Assembly: GCF_001592965.1 (NCBI RefSeq)
Contig: NZ_LRPC01000001.1
Location: 992,001-1,056,000 of the forward strand
Source of the DNA: Roseivirga spongicola
GTDB taxonomy: Bacteria > Bacteroidota > Bacteroidia > Cytophagales > Cyclobacteriaceae
Direction of reading: 5' to 3'
DNA: 64,000 bases
Shown: piece after piece, positions 28,301-36,113 of the stretch
How positions within the stretch are numbered: position 1 is the stretch's first letter
Layout of the letters: each line of letters begins with the position of its first letter
The notes under the pieces: generated by a model
Told to the model about the DNA's origin: nothing
Database searches by the model: none
What the model saw: only the letters and a program-made list of their open reading frames with translations
Translations under genes and position numbers: made by a program

Positions 28301-29711
28301 CTGATTTCAATAGCTTTTCGGTAATACTAACTTCTTGTCCTTCAACGATTTCTTCTTTGTCATAAAACCGGAGATTAGAAATGAATTGCCAAATACGAAA
28401 TTCTTGAAAACTAGGATGGGACTTTGGTGCTCCCTGTAGTGAAACTTCAATGGTTTCTCCACCATTGTTTTTATAGGTTCGTTTTTCGTATTGGCAATGA
28501 GCAATTAGGTGTTTTTGGCTTTTAAGAGGTCTTTGGTAAAAAATGATATCCTCTATGAATAAATACTTGAAGCCTCGTTGCTTGATGTTTGATCTGTGAG
28601 CTGAATTTTTAGGGTATAGTTCTAGAGTAGCCTCTTTATATAACGCATCATTCCTAAGCTCTCTATGAAAGGATGTTTGTTTATCAAGAATAGCCTCAAG
28701 TTCCTTTTTGTAATATTTCCTTTCAATTGTCTTTATAAGGCTACCTCTAATTTTCTGTTCGGGGTTTTCTAATAAGCTTTCATAAATAAATTCACCAACA
28801 TGAAGCCCAGATTTTTCTAAAACAGACTCTGTGCGCTTTTTCACAAGCCCCCAATCATCTTCTTTTGGAGCGCGAAAGCTCCGAGATACATTTCCATCTT
28901 TATCCAATTTTTCACTACCATCTGCATTCAGGTGAGTTGTGACGATGAACTTTTTGTTTAAACCTTCCCAGTCTTTTAGAGAATCTTTGCTTTTCCGTCT
29001 GTAAACCCAGCCATTTTGAAGGTGAACATTATACCAAGTGCCTGATGGTGAGGTGTCATGAGTTTGTTCAACACTGCTTACCTTTAATTCATAGAATTCT
29101 TCTTTCTTATTGGAGTTAGTATCTTCCTCTTCCCCTCTTAATTGATAGTACCCTCTTTTTTGATTGAAGTTTAATAGTAACCAAGCTAATTCTTCCTTTT
29201 CTATTTTCTTTTCTAGAGCTTTCTTTCTCAAATAGTAGATGGTCCAATCATAAGGTATTGCTCCATTATAGCCTCTCCTTTTAAAGTCCTCGACCATTTC
29301 TAAGAAAGAGCTCTTAAATAGAAATTGGTATTTGACTTTACTGGCTACTTGTTCTGGGTAATAGGCTATTTTGGGCTCTTTATTAGGGTAGAATTGACCT
29401 TTCCTTTGTTCAAAGTCAATCTCGTTTTTGTAGTGTTCAGGTAAAAATCCCAGTACATTAAGGCTTCGATGAAGTCTCTCTCTTCTTAGCTTAGTTCGCT
29501 GATATAACCTTCTTATTGACCTGTAATGTGTGCGGTCAGCGGTTTGAGAATATGACTGGCCTGTTTCAAATGTTCCCAATATGTCTTGGGACATAGGTAT
29601 AATTCTACTACCCGCCCCACTAATTTTCCCTGCTTTACTTTCAAAGTCTTGTTCAATAAGCGCCCACCCAATACTATTGGTTCCCAGATCAAGCCCTAAA
29701 ATCTTTTTCAT
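25335..29711 (-). CDS. cas9: Type II-C CRISPR effector nuclease Cas9
   Basis: 1458 residues, in the range of the larger Bacteroidota II-C proteins. All catalytic centres are present: RuvC-I LGLDLGTNSIGWA (Asp8), RuvC-II IHVELGREMKN (Glu743), HNH YEIEHIIPRSRFFDD (His863) and RuvC-III DHRHHTLDALVIA (His1056/1057, Asp1060). An arginine-rich bridge helix follows RuvC-I (YRSIRRLYQRTKLRRERLHR). The enzyme should cut DNA matching crRNA next to a PAM that cannot be read from the sequence. The tracrRNA is encoded just upstream on the opposite strand. No truncation or frameshift is seen. Confidence 0.98.
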   Translation of the reverse strand: MKKILGLDLGTNSIGWALIEQDFESKAGKISGAGSRIIPMSQDILGTFETGQSYSQTADRTHYRSIRRLYQRTKLRRERLHRSLNVLGFLPEHYKNEIDFEQRKGQFYPNKEPKIAYYPEQVASKVKYQFLFKSSFLEMVEDFKRRGYNGAIPYDWTIYYLRKKALEKKIEKEELAWLLLNFNQKRGYYQLRGEEEDTNSNKKEEFYELKVSSVEQTHDTSPSGTWYNVHLQNGWVYRRKSKDSLKDWEGLNKKFIVTTHLNADGSEKLDKDGNVSRSFRAPKEDDWGLVKKRTESVLEKSGLHVGEFIYESLLENPEQKIRGSLIKTIERKYYKKELEAILDKQTSFHRELRNDALYKEATLELYPKNSAHRSNIKQRGFKYLFIEDIIFYQRPLKSQKHLIAHCQYEKRTYKNNGGETIEVSLQGAPKSHPSFQEFRIWQFISNLRFYDKEEIVEGQEVSITEKLLKSDSDFAELYHWLSHQREVDQNKTLKYFTQKKLIPKQKKDNPTIRWNFPEDKKYEMGEFKAQLLSRLEKVRNCQPDKFLTQKNELDLWHIIYSVTDKTEFEKALVTFAEKRELDSESFVENFKKFPPFKNDYASYSLKAIKKILPLMRRGKYWKAENLGPQTLQRIEKIVNGEADDKISIRARKLALHLNDTKSFQGLPTSLACYVAYNRHSENEENQKWQTPSDIDKYLKDFKQHSLRNPIVEQLITEALRVVRDIWKHYGQGQKDFFDEIHVELGREMKNPAIKRKKLSQKIQENENTNYRIKEVLRNLKENNIDAKPYSPSHQEILKIYEEGVYQSIENVEDEIEKIRKNNTPSSKDINRYRLWLEQGYISPYTGEVIPLSQLFSNQYEIEHIIPRSRFFDDSLANKVICESSVNALKDNKTALEFITNHGNEKVEFAGKTVEILSSDKYTEHCKRYFKRNRTKLKNLLSYDVPEGFINRQLNDSRFISKYVRNLLSNIVREEEEREAISKHILTIPGSITSQLKQDWGLNEKWNEVVTHRFERLNNLTGTTDFGFWDNKINAFRITVPKELSKGFNKKRIDHRHHTLDALVIAACTKDHVNYITSLNTERNNHSLVSKLRNTKKVLINGKERRIAKAYKLPWSSFPLDAKHQLETTVISFKQNLRVINKSSNKTWQWRNVNGEQKKKLIPQTKGDSWAIRKSMHKATVSAKVESVGKGKIKTTNRTPLGEIKGEKHVEKIYDARIREVIIPNHLNKYLDEKGKPNYEAAFSQSGIKQLNENIEVLNEGKPHAPIYKVPLFEVGSKFPVSEDAKSPKNQKYVEADKGTNLFFAVYWNEEKQKRNFETVPLHQVIVHQKQVASLPTEQRTSVPIKPELGLFLFSLSPNDLVYVPTEEEIENPHLVDLKNLSKDQTNRIYKMVSSTGNECHFIPHHISRLIMKYNAKQKVGEFGSLNKAEKAITGETIKEKCLKIQINSLGKLKTERIA

Positions 29712-29737
29712 GATGTGCTATTTTATATTTAAAAAGT

Positions 29738-29832
29738 TCTTTTTAGATTGAAATACAATTTGAAAACTAGTCACAATAAGGATTATTCCGTTGTGAAAAC
29801 ATTTAAAGCGGCCTCTACGGGTCGCTTTTTTT
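29738..29832 (+). ncRNA. tracrRNA
   Basis: The anti-repeat at 29753-29776 is complementary to the first 25 nt of the CRISPR repeat with one internal mismatch, plus a G-U pair at 29777. It is followed by a small stem (GGATTATTCC, 29780-29789), a GTTGTGAAAAC linker and a terminator hairpin (AAGCGGCC 29806-29813 with GGGTCGCTT 29819-29827) running into T residues. This is the usual II-C tracrRNA order. The 5' end is estimated: TATATTTA at 29724-29731 is a 7-of-8 match to the -7 consensus. It is divergent from cas9. Confidence 0.88.
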
Positions 29833-30002
29833 GTTCCAATAAACGTGAGGTCTTTCAGGTGTGTCTTTCAGAACAGGCACAGAAGTACTTTATAAAAATT
29901 GGTATTTACAAGTGGTTTTTTATGGTTTAATCAATTTTAGGTTGGTAGGGTTATTGAAAGTTGTTGCTTTTAGGCTACAGCTTCATTAAAAGAGTTGACC
30001 AC
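29833..30002. other. Gap between tracrRNA and the LytTR terminators
   Basis: No gene or clear structure is seen. A short open frame crosses the tracrRNA but has no coding features. Confidence 0.4.
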
Positions 30003-30030
30003 AAAAAAACCCTGACGCGTAACGTCAGGG
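30003..30030 (-). terminator. Rho-independent terminator downstream of the LytTR regulator
   Basis: A perfect 8-bp stem (CCCTGACG 30010-30017, CGTCAGGG 30023-30030) with a 5-nt loop, followed on the minus strand by seven T residues at 30009-30003. Confidence 0.8.
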
Positions 30031-30048
30031 CCAATAAACACACACAAT

Positions 30049-30068
30049 AACCTCGCGAGCGCGAGGTT
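30049..30068. terminator. GC-rich hairpin at the end of the LytTR gene
   Basis: AACCTCGCG and CGCGAGGTT form a perfect 9-bp stem with a 2-nt centre, 12 bp beyond the LytTR stop codon. Tail T residues are few on either strand. It probably acts with the stronger terminator at 30003-30030. Confidence 0.5.
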
Positions 30069-30080
30069 TTCTTTAACGAG

Positions 30081-30806
30081 TTATAAACTCATCATTTCTT
30101 TAAATCGGGCAGCTTGCCTACGGCTTACTTCCACTTTGTCTCCACCTCTGAGTACAACCATTAAGCCTCCGTTAAACCAAGACTCAATACTTTCTACCCA
30201 AGTAAGATTTATAATATGCTTACGGCTGGCACGGAAAAAAGATCTGTCGTCTAACTTCTCATCTAATGCATTCAATGATTTATGAATCATTGGCTTAAAA
30301 TTATCGAAGTAAATTTTGATATAATTTCCGTCTGACTCGAATAAGCGGATGTTTTCCAACTTAACAAACCAGCACTTATCTCCATCTTTAACAAATACTC
30401 GGTCGCTAGGACCTAGTTTAGAAGGCTCAGTTTCTGTTTTTTCTTCTTCTTTTTTAGACTGACGAGCAATTAACTTACTCACAGTTTCTTTAAGTCTGTC
30501 TGGCTCAATCGGCTTTAGCAAATAATCCATTGCGTTATAGTCGAAGGCTTTCAGCGCATACTCATCATAAGCTGTTGTAAATACTACATCAGGCACAGAA
30601 TCTAGAGACTCCAATAGTTCAAAACCAGTTTTACCAGGCATTTGAATGTCTAAGAATAACAAGTCTGGCTTCAGACTGTTTATTTTTTCTTCCGCATCCT
30701 CAGCATTCACCGCTTCTCCCACAATTTCAATCTCTTGAAACTCCTGCAAAAGGTTGGTTAGCTCTTTACGAGCCAATCTCTCATCGTCTACTATTAGTGC
30801 TCTCAT
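30081..30806 (-). CDS. LytTR-family response regulator
   Basis: 241 residues. Receiver domain (~1-120) with VDDER and phospho-acceptor Asp53 in LLFLDIQMPGKTG, then a LytTR DNA-binding domain (~140-240; FVKDGDKCWFVKLENIRLFESDGNYIKIY ... RKHIINLTWVESIE). It begins 10 bp after the LytS-type kinase gene and is its natural partner. Target genes are unknown. Confidence 0.94.
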   Translation of the reverse strand: MRALIVDDERLARKELTNLLQEFQEIEIVGEAVNAEDAEEKINSLKPDLLFLDIQMPGKTGFELLESLDSVPDVVFTTAYDEYALKAFDYNAMDYLLKPIEPDRLKETVSKLIARQSKKEEEKTETEPSKLGPSDRVFVKDGDKCWFVKLENIRLFESDGNYIKIYFDNFKPMIHKSLNALDEKLDDRSFFRASRKHIINLTWVESIESWFNGGLMVVLRGGDKVEVSRRQAARFKEMMSL

Positions 30807-30816
30807 AGATTATTAA

Positions 30817-31869
30817 TTATATGCGCTGAGGTATTTTCACTTCAGTCACAACAAACTTATCATTTTCGTTATAAATATTAAACGTGGCGGTGTCGCCATA
30901 GATTAATTTAAGCCTTTCCTTCGTATTTATTAACCCAACACCCGTTCTATTGGTTGGTTTTTTCTTGATTCCGCTCAGCTGACCACTGTTTCTGATCTTA
31001 ATGGTGAGCATAGAATCGGTTACATTCGACTGTATTTCAATGAGGCCACCTTCCATTAGGTTAGAAACTCCATGTTTAATGGCGTTTTCAACTAACGTTT
31101 GCATCATCATAGGTGGTATATCAAAATGGTCAGACCGTGGGTCTATTTTATACTTTATCTTCAATCGTTCTTCAAAACGAATGCCCTCTAACGCCAAGTA
31201 ATCTTTTACTGTATTTAGCTCATTTCTGAAGTTTACCACTCGTTTTTTATCCGTAATCAGCGAGTTTCTAAGAATGTTAGAAAGCTGTGTAATGGCTATT
31301 TTAGCCTTAGTAGGTTCTTCATCTACCAAAGCCCTCATGCTATTGAGTGCGTTAAAGATAAAGTGAGGATTCAATTGAGCCTTAAGTTGGTTGAGGTGCA
31401 TTTCGTTCATGGCGGCCTCATACTTTAACGAGCGATTGTTACTCTCTAAATAATGGTAGAGAAAATACACTGTAGACCACAAAACAAAGAGCACAAAAGA
31501 AGAACCAAATAGCAATGGAATTTCGGTTTGCAAACTCTGATCGCTCGGAGTTCTGGTGCCCACAACAAAGTATAGGCTAAAGGAAAGAATGTTCCCTATG
31601 ATGGAAGCTAGTAGAATTACGCCCAGTATTCTTGGAATAACCTTGGTAATGTTGATTTGTAGCCACCCTCTTTTTATGGTAATGCCCCTAATGAAGTAAT
31701 GAGAAAGGAGGAAAAAGAAAATGGAATGAATGGTAAGCTCAATGCGCTGGTTTCTTACCACTTGCTCGCCTAAGCTTTGAGGGTCGAAGCCTTGAGAAAT
31801 GAAGTTAGCCGAGAAGTACAACCCCCAACCTACTAATTGCAAAATCCAGTAAAGTCTTCTCTTTCTCAT
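30817..31869 (-). CDS. LytS-type sensor histidine kinase
   Basis: 350 residues. Four N-terminal membrane helices (~10-150) lead to a coiled linker and the His_kinase (PF06580-type) motif LKAQLNPHFIFNALNSMRAL, with phospho-acceptor His169. A C-terminal HATPase domain follows (MMMQTLVENAIKHGV N-box, GVGLINTKERL G-box). It has no large extracellular sensor. It forms an operon with the LytTR regulator. Confidence 0.93.
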   Translation of the reverse strand: MRKRRLYWILQLVGWGLYFSANFISQGFDPQSLGEQVVRNQRIELTIHSIFFFLLSHYFIRGITIKRGWLQINITKVIPRILGVILLASIIGNILSFSLYFVVGTRTPSDQSLQTEIPLLFGSSFVLFVLWSTVYFLYHYLESNNRSLKYEAAMNEMHLNQLKAQLNPHFIFNALNSMRALVDEEPTKAKIAITQLSNILRNSLITDKKRVVNFRNELNTVKDYLALEGIRFEERLKIKYKIDPRSDHFDIPPMMMQTLVENAIKHGVSNLMEGGLIEIQSNVTDSMLTIKIRNSGQLSGIKKKPTNRTGVGLINTKERLKLIYGDTATFNIYNENDKFVVTEVKIPQRI

Positions 31870-31951
31870 TTTCGAAATTGAAAAATAAGCAAACTTAGCC
31901 TTTCGTAGAAAAGCAATAATACAAGAGGTTAAGAGCTAATATGGTTGGAAA

Positions 31952-33268
31952 TCAGAGAGTATCTCCTGGTTTATAGTTCTTATTCCTTAAAAATGTTCTG
32001 ATGATTAATCTGGTGCCACGGTCATAAGTCATGTAATTCCATATCCAGTTGGTTAGTATAACCAGTCTGTTTCGGAAACCAACTATAGACATCAGGTGAA
32101 CAAACATCCATACCATCCAGGCAAAAAGGCCCCCAAAATGGAATTTAGGTAAATCTACTACCGCCTTATTTCTACCTACTGTGGCCATTGAGCCTTTGTC
32201 TTTATACTGGAAAGGCTTCCAGTCAGCCTGACTTTTTCGCTTTAGGTTTTTAGCCAAATTGGTGGCCTGCTGAATGGCTACCGGAGCTACCATAGGGTGA
32301 CCTTTAGGAAAAGCTTCACTGTACATTCCCGCAATATCGCCAAGCGCATAAATGTCTTTAACACCTTCCACTTTATTGAAGCTGTCCACGGCTATTCTTC
32401 CTCCTTTCAGGCTTTCTTTCGGAAGTCCGTCAACAATGTTACCAGTTACCCCAGCCGCCCAGATTACCGTTTTGGCTGGAATTTGGGTGCCATCGCTAAG
32501 CACTACATCTCTTCCATCGTAAGACTTGAGCATGGTCTTTACCCTCACATCGATGTCGAATTCTTTCAAATACTTTTCGGCTTTTTGACTAGATTTTTCC
32601 GACATTCCAGCCAATAAACGCGGACCAGCATCTACTAAATGGAGCTTCATTATATCGAAGTTAATATCGGGATAGTCTTTAGGTAGAACATGCTTCTTTA
32701 GCTCTCCTAATGCTCCGGCTACTTCAACTCCCGTTGGGCCACCGCCTACAATCACAAAGTTTGTAAGGCGGTCTTTTTCTTCATCATCTTTAGCTAAAAC
32801 TGTTTGTTCGAAGTTCTGAAGCAAATGACTTCTGAGGTTAAGCGCCTGTGGCACCTGTTTCATCGGAAAAGTACGATCGTACATTTGCTGATCTCCGAAA
32901 TAGTTGGTTTTAGACCCATTAGCTATTACTAAGAGATCATAGCTCAGTTCGCCCACTAAGGTTTTGATACACTTCTTCTCTGGATCAATTCCTGTAACGC
33001 GCGCCATTCTAAAGTAGAAGTCTTTGTGTTTTTCAAAAAGCTGGCGCAACGCTCCCGCAATAGAGTCTGGCTCTAAACCAGCGGTAGCTACCTGATACAG
33101 CAACGGCTGAAAGGTATGGTAGTTATGCCTGTCTAAAAGGACGATTTGATAATTAGAGTTTTTGAGGGATTTTACCAGTTGGATGCCAGCAAAACCACCT
33201 CCAATAATAACCAGTCTAGGTTTATCAGAGGTTGGAATCTCCAGATGGAGATGGTCGAATGGGCTCAT
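31952..33268 (-). CDS. ndh: Type II NADH dehydrogenase (NDH-2)
   Basis: 438 residues. FAD-binding GGGFAGIQLVKSL near the N-terminus, the family signature HTFQPLLYQVATAGL, NAD-binding VIVGGGPTGVEVAGAL near 170, and a second flavin contact ALGDIAG near 300. The C-terminal ~70 residues contain an amphipathic or membrane-associated stretch (GGLFAWMVWMFVHLMSIVGF). It oxidises NADH and reduces quinone without proton pumping. It is a single gene. Confidence 0.93.
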   Translation of the reverse strand: MSPFDHLHLEIPTSDKPRLVIIGGGFAGIQLVKSLKNSNYQIVLLDRHNYHTFQPLLYQVATAGLEPDSIAGALRQLFEKHKDFYFRMARVTGIDPEKKCIKTLVGELSYDLLVIANGSKTNYFGDQQMYDRTFPMKQVPQALNLRSHLLQNFEQTVLAKDDEEKDRLTNFVIVGGGPTGVEVAGALGELKKHVLPKDYPDINFDIMKLHLVDAGPRLLAGMSEKSSQKAEKYLKEFDIDVRVKTMLKSYDGRDVVLSDGTQIPAKTVIWAAGVTGNIVDGLPKESLKGGRIAVDSFNKVEGVKDIYALGDIAGMYSEAFPKGHPMVAPVAIQQATNLAKNLKRKSQADWKPFQYKDKGSMATVGRNKAVVDLPKFHFGGLFAWMVWMFVHLMSIVGFRNRLVILTNWIWNYMTYDRGTRLIIRTFLRNKNYKPGDTL

Positions 33269-33360
33269 ATTAGTGGTTTGTGGTTATAACATGAGCCTTT
33301 CATTTTGGGTTCTTAAAATGAAACAAATTTGATGGAACATTGAAGAGTCAAAAAGTGTTA

Positions 33361-33552
33361 AAAAGACAAATAATAGCTAGAACACTATAATAGGCCATTG
33401 GGCCTTCCGTTATAGAGACAGAAAAAGGCAATTAAAATCGATGATTGAAGTCGGGCAATCGAGCCTGACGATGAGGTGTTAGATTAAAGTGTTGATTTTA
33501 ATGTTTTGGTTGAAGATGGTGCTGTTCGCGTATGCGGCAGCACTATTTTTTT
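33361..33552 (+). ncRNA. Putative small RNA ending in an orphan terminator
   Basis: The 314-bp gap between the NDH-2 start and the next minus-strand gene has no credible reading frame. It contains a plus-strand terminator (GTGCTG 33519-33524, CAGCAC 33538-33543, with an inner CGC/GCG pair, then seven T residues) with no plus-strand gene before it. Upstream, ATTAAAATC (33431-33439) can pair with GATTTTAAT (33494-33502) around an inner GGC/GCC stem. An untranslated RNA is the simplest explanation. The 5' end is not determined. Confidence 0.4.
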
Positions 33553-33582
33553 GTCTTATTCAAAATTATTTAGCCTATCCGA

Positions 33583-34191
33583 CTAATGTAGTTTTCGATA
33601 GCCAGTTCCCTCTAGTTTATATTTGGCCTTGAAATCCTGAATCTCTTCATAAGAGAGGTCTTTTCCAAGGTAGGTTCGATTTCCTGGGTTCTCATTAACA
33701 AATAGCCCTTCTTTATAGTAAAAGTGAAGAACGCTTAATATGTCAGAGATATGATTTCGATTATATATTAGAAAATTATAGTTATATTCTTTACCACCAG
33801 TTTTCACGCTAATTTTATTTTCTGTGCCTGATAGAAAATAATAGCCATACCGATGAAATATCTTTTGATTCTGATAAGTATTAAATGAGATGTTCAGACC
33901 GTTTACCTCTAAAATATTAATTTTTTCTCCGTTAAGAGTGATGTCCTTTTCTGTTAAGACAATTTCCCCAATGTAATCACCCAGTATGGGCTTTTCTCCG
34001 ATATCGAAGTACAAGCTTCCTATTGCACCCAATCCGCCAATTGCCACAAGCGCGTTAACTTGATGCCCCTGAAAAGTGGCGATTAAATAGCCTATGGCAC
34101 CCACAAGTATAAAAATCATTAGCCCTAAAGTGCTCCTTGACGGTTTCTTCCAAAAGGGAGGTTCATAAAGACTTGATTCAAACTTGGGCAA
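33583..34191 (-). CDS. Hypothetical membrane protein
   Basis: 202 residues and no family recognised. Two closely spaced membrane helices (~22-65, LGLMIFILVGAIGYLIATF and VNALVAIGGLGAIGSLYF) are followed by ~135 mostly beta-type soluble residues. It stands alone, between the putative small RNA and the repeat/IS region, so its neighbours say nothing about its role. Confidence 0.6.
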   Translation of the reverse strand: MPKFESSLYEPPFWKKPSRSTLGLMIFILVGAIGYLIATFQGHQVNALVAIGGLGAIGSLYFDIGEKPILGDYIGEIVLTEKDITLNGEKINILEVNGLNISFNTYQNQKIFHRYGYYFLSGTENKISVKTGGKEYNYNFLIYNRNHISDILSVLHFYYKEGLFVNENPGNRTYLGKDLSYEEIQDFKAKYKLEGTGYRKLH

Positions 34192-34234
34192 GGTCTGTTG
34201 CGGTTTACTTGGAAAAGATAACTATTTCTGTTTT

Positions 34235-34404
34235 CTCATCCCTAACGTAGGGAGGGATCTGCCAAACGACTCTGTCTGGTTGATTCTTCGGCTTCGCTCA
34301 GAATGTAAAAGGAGACTCGGATTGCACTAAAATTCCCCTCCTGTTTTAGGGGGGGTAGGGGTGGTCAGCTCGTCTTTCAAAGGTAAGCAGTATAGTTTTT
34401 AGCC
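34235..34404. repeat. Left copy of a ~170-bp repeat, includes a decayed uvrA 3' fragment
   Basis: It aligns through most of its length with 35940-36113 on the other side of the IS, with scattered changes. It contains the palindrome at 34282-34305 and, in minus orientation, a damaged copy of the last codons of uvrA (the reading frame is broken). Beyond it (34411-34467) lie two more hairpins, ATCGGTG/CACCGAT and CTTGGTG/CACCAAG. Confidence 0.65.
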
Positions 34405-34510
34405 AGAATCGGTGTCCCCACCGATTCACTGAGCGGTTGTCTTGGTGAGGACACCAAGGACTAGCACGTTTGTCTTGTCCTAAAATAGGTTTACACAAAT
34501 AAGTGTAAAA

Positions 34511-34855
34511 ATGAACAAAAGGTATGAGACAAGTTTTAAGCATAAGGTATGCCGAGAGTATCAAAAGGGAGGTGTAACCAAAGTAGAGTTGCAATACAGA
34601 TACGGTATTGGAGGAAAGTCAGCCATCGTCAACTGGCTCCGAGATTTCGGCTATATTGCAGATAATCGAATAAAGCCACATAGCGCCATTACATTGTCAG
34701 CGAACGAGAAATCAGATTCTGCCCAGCTCAAGGCACTCAAGAAAGAACTAGAAGACGCTCAGCTTAAGTTGGAAGCCTACCAGCGAATGATTGCAATAGC
34801 AGAGAAGAAGTTCAAGATTGAGATTGAAAAAAGTCAGATTCCAAGTGATCCATGA
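34511..34855 (+). CDS. IS3-family transposase OrfA
   Basis: 114 residues. The N-terminal helix-turn-helix (MNKRYETSFKHKVCREYQKGG ... YGIGGKSAIVNWLRDFG) binds the IS ends. The C-terminal part is a leucine-zipper-like coiled coil (LKALKKELEDAQLKLEAYQRM) used for assembly with OrfAB. In active IS3 elements a -1 frameshift near the OrfA end makes the OrfAB transposase. Confidence 0.9.
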   Translation: MNKRYETSFKHKVCREYQKGGVTKVELQYRYGIGGKSAIVNWLRDFGYIADNRIKPHSAITLSANEKSDSAQLKALKKELEDAQLKLEAYQRMIAIAEKKFKIEIEKSQIPSDP

Positions 34856-34892
34856 GATGAAAGACACCTACCATGCGGTAAGCTTGATATGA

Positions 34893-35804
34893 TTGTGTCG
34901 ATTACTTGGTGTTAACCGCCAGGCCTATTATCAGCATTTATGGGTAAGAGAAGAAAAGAGCATTGAAGAGCACCTGATAGTACAGCAAGTACATCAGATA
35001 AGGAAGACCCACAGACGTATGGGAGGTAAGCTGTATGAATTATTAGAGCCATTTATGCTAGAACACCAGATTAAGATGGGCAGAGACGCACTTTATGAGC
35101 TGTTGGGCAGAAACCATCTGTTGGTTAAAAAGAGACGTAGCAGGGTCTATACCACACAATCATCTCATTGGTTGAGGAAGTACCCGAACCTGATAAAAGA
35201 CCAGTGTATTGACAGAAAGAACCAAGTATGGGTGAGTGACATAACCTACTGGAAGTCAAAAGGTAAAAACTACTATATATCTTTTGTAACCGATGCTTAC
35301 TCAAAGAAGATTGTCGGATATAGGATGTCTGATACCCTTGAGGCAGTAGAATCAGTGAAAGCGCTCAAAATGGCTGTCTCTGGCTTAAAGAAAGAGCCAG
35401 ACAGCTATTTACCGCTCACCCATCACTCAGACAGAGGAATACAATATTGTTGTAAAGAATATGTAAAGCTATTGCAGGACAACCAGATCAACATAAGTAT
35501 GACAGAGCATGGAGATCCGCTTGAAAATGCAATAGCCGAAAGAATCAATGGTATTATAAAAAGTGAATATCTCGATAATTATGAGGTAGATAACCTCACG
35601 GAAGCCAGCGCTTTACTCAAAGAAATAGTAAAGCTATATAATGAAGAAAGGCCACACATGAGCTTAGGTATGTTGACTCCAGAACTAGTACACAATCAAA
35701 GTCTAAACCCTAAGAGAATATGGAAGAACTATTACAAGAAAAAGCCTGATATTGTAAACCCAGATCAGGACAATCAAACAACTGTAAATCTATTACAGTA
35801 CTAA
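34893..35804 (+). CDS. IS3-family transposase OrfB (rve integrase), probably interrupted at its start
   Basis: 303 residues from a TTG. An HTH_21 region (RRMGGKLYELL) is followed by the integrase core with the DDE residues visible in VWVSDITYW (D), HHSDRGIQY (D) and DPLENAIAERINGIIK (E). The expected beginning (MKDTYHAVSLI from the ATG at 34857) is in the same frame but separated by a TGA at 34890-34892. Unless the stop is bypassed, the OrfAB fusion cannot form, so the element is probably inactive. Confidence 0.8.
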   Translation: MCRLLGVNRQAYYQHLWVREEKSIEEHLIVQQVHQIRKTHRRMGGKLYELLEPFMLEHQIKMGRDALYELLGRNHLLVKKRRSRVYTTQSSHWLRKYPNLIKDQCIDRKNQVWVSDITYWKSKGKNYYISFVTDAYSKKIVGYRMSDTLEAVESVKALKMAVSGLKKEPDSYLPLTHHSDRGIQYCCKEYVKLLQDNQINISMTEHGDPLENAIAERINGIIKSEYLDNYEVDNLTEASALLKEIVKLYNEERPHMSLGMLTPELVHNQSLNPKRIWKNYYKKKPDIVNPDQDNQTTVNLLQY

Positions 35805-35939
35805 ACGTTAAACCTGTAAACTTTTTTTAGGACGAGTCAGTTGGTTTACGAGTGCTCTGCGAACTCCGCGCCCTTTGCGGTTATTAATACTCCCCTCATT
35901 CTTCGCCAAACTCATAAAGAAAAGTGGCTTGGGTTCTTT

Positions 35940-36113
35940 CCCATCCCGACCGTAGTGGAGAGATCTGCCAAACGACTTTGGTTGGCAGATTCTTCGGCTT
36001 CGCTCAGAATGGAAAAGGAGATGCGGATTGCACTAAAATTTTCCTCCTGATTTAGGAGGGGTTAGGGGAGGTCAGCTCATCTTTCAAAAACTTAGCAGTA
36101 TAGCTTTTCTTGC
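35940..36113. repeat. Right copy of the ~170-bp repeat, running into the uvrA 3' end
   Basis: Partner of 34235-34404. It includes the palindrome at 35988-36011 and the true last codons of uvrA (36052 onward). The last residues of UvrA, TSPNPS, are encoded by a CT-rich segment of this repeat. Confidence 0.65.

Larger units (their letters stand above)
34475..35835 (+). mobile_element. IS3-family insertion sequence
   Basis: Two transposase frames lie between imperfect inverted repeats: GTCCTAAAATAGGTTTACA at 34477-34495 and the complement of 35815-35833, with 17 of 19 positions agreeing. If the ends are two bases further out, GTC (34472-34474 and 35836-35838) is a possible 3-bp target duplication. 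Total length ~1.36 kb fits the family. The second frame appears interrupted near its start. Confidence 0.85.

Noticed and set aside
29748-29930. Short plus-strand frame starting MKYNLKTSHNK
   Set aside because: It runs through the tracrRNA anti-repeat and terminator; the RNA explains the sequence and nothing in the peptide looks coding.
30003-30068. Two close hairpins considered as a riboswitch or CRISPR-related RNA
   Set aside because: They lie just beyond a minus-strand stop codon and one has a T tail, so terminators are sufficient.
34346-34594. Minus-strand frame of 82 codons across the left IS end
   Set aside because: It joins the decayed uvrA fragment, hairpins and the IS terminus in antisense to OrfA; not a gene.
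35841-36050. 69-codon plus-strand frame between the IS and uvrA
   Set aside because: It lies in repeat DNA with a palindrome and has no protein features.
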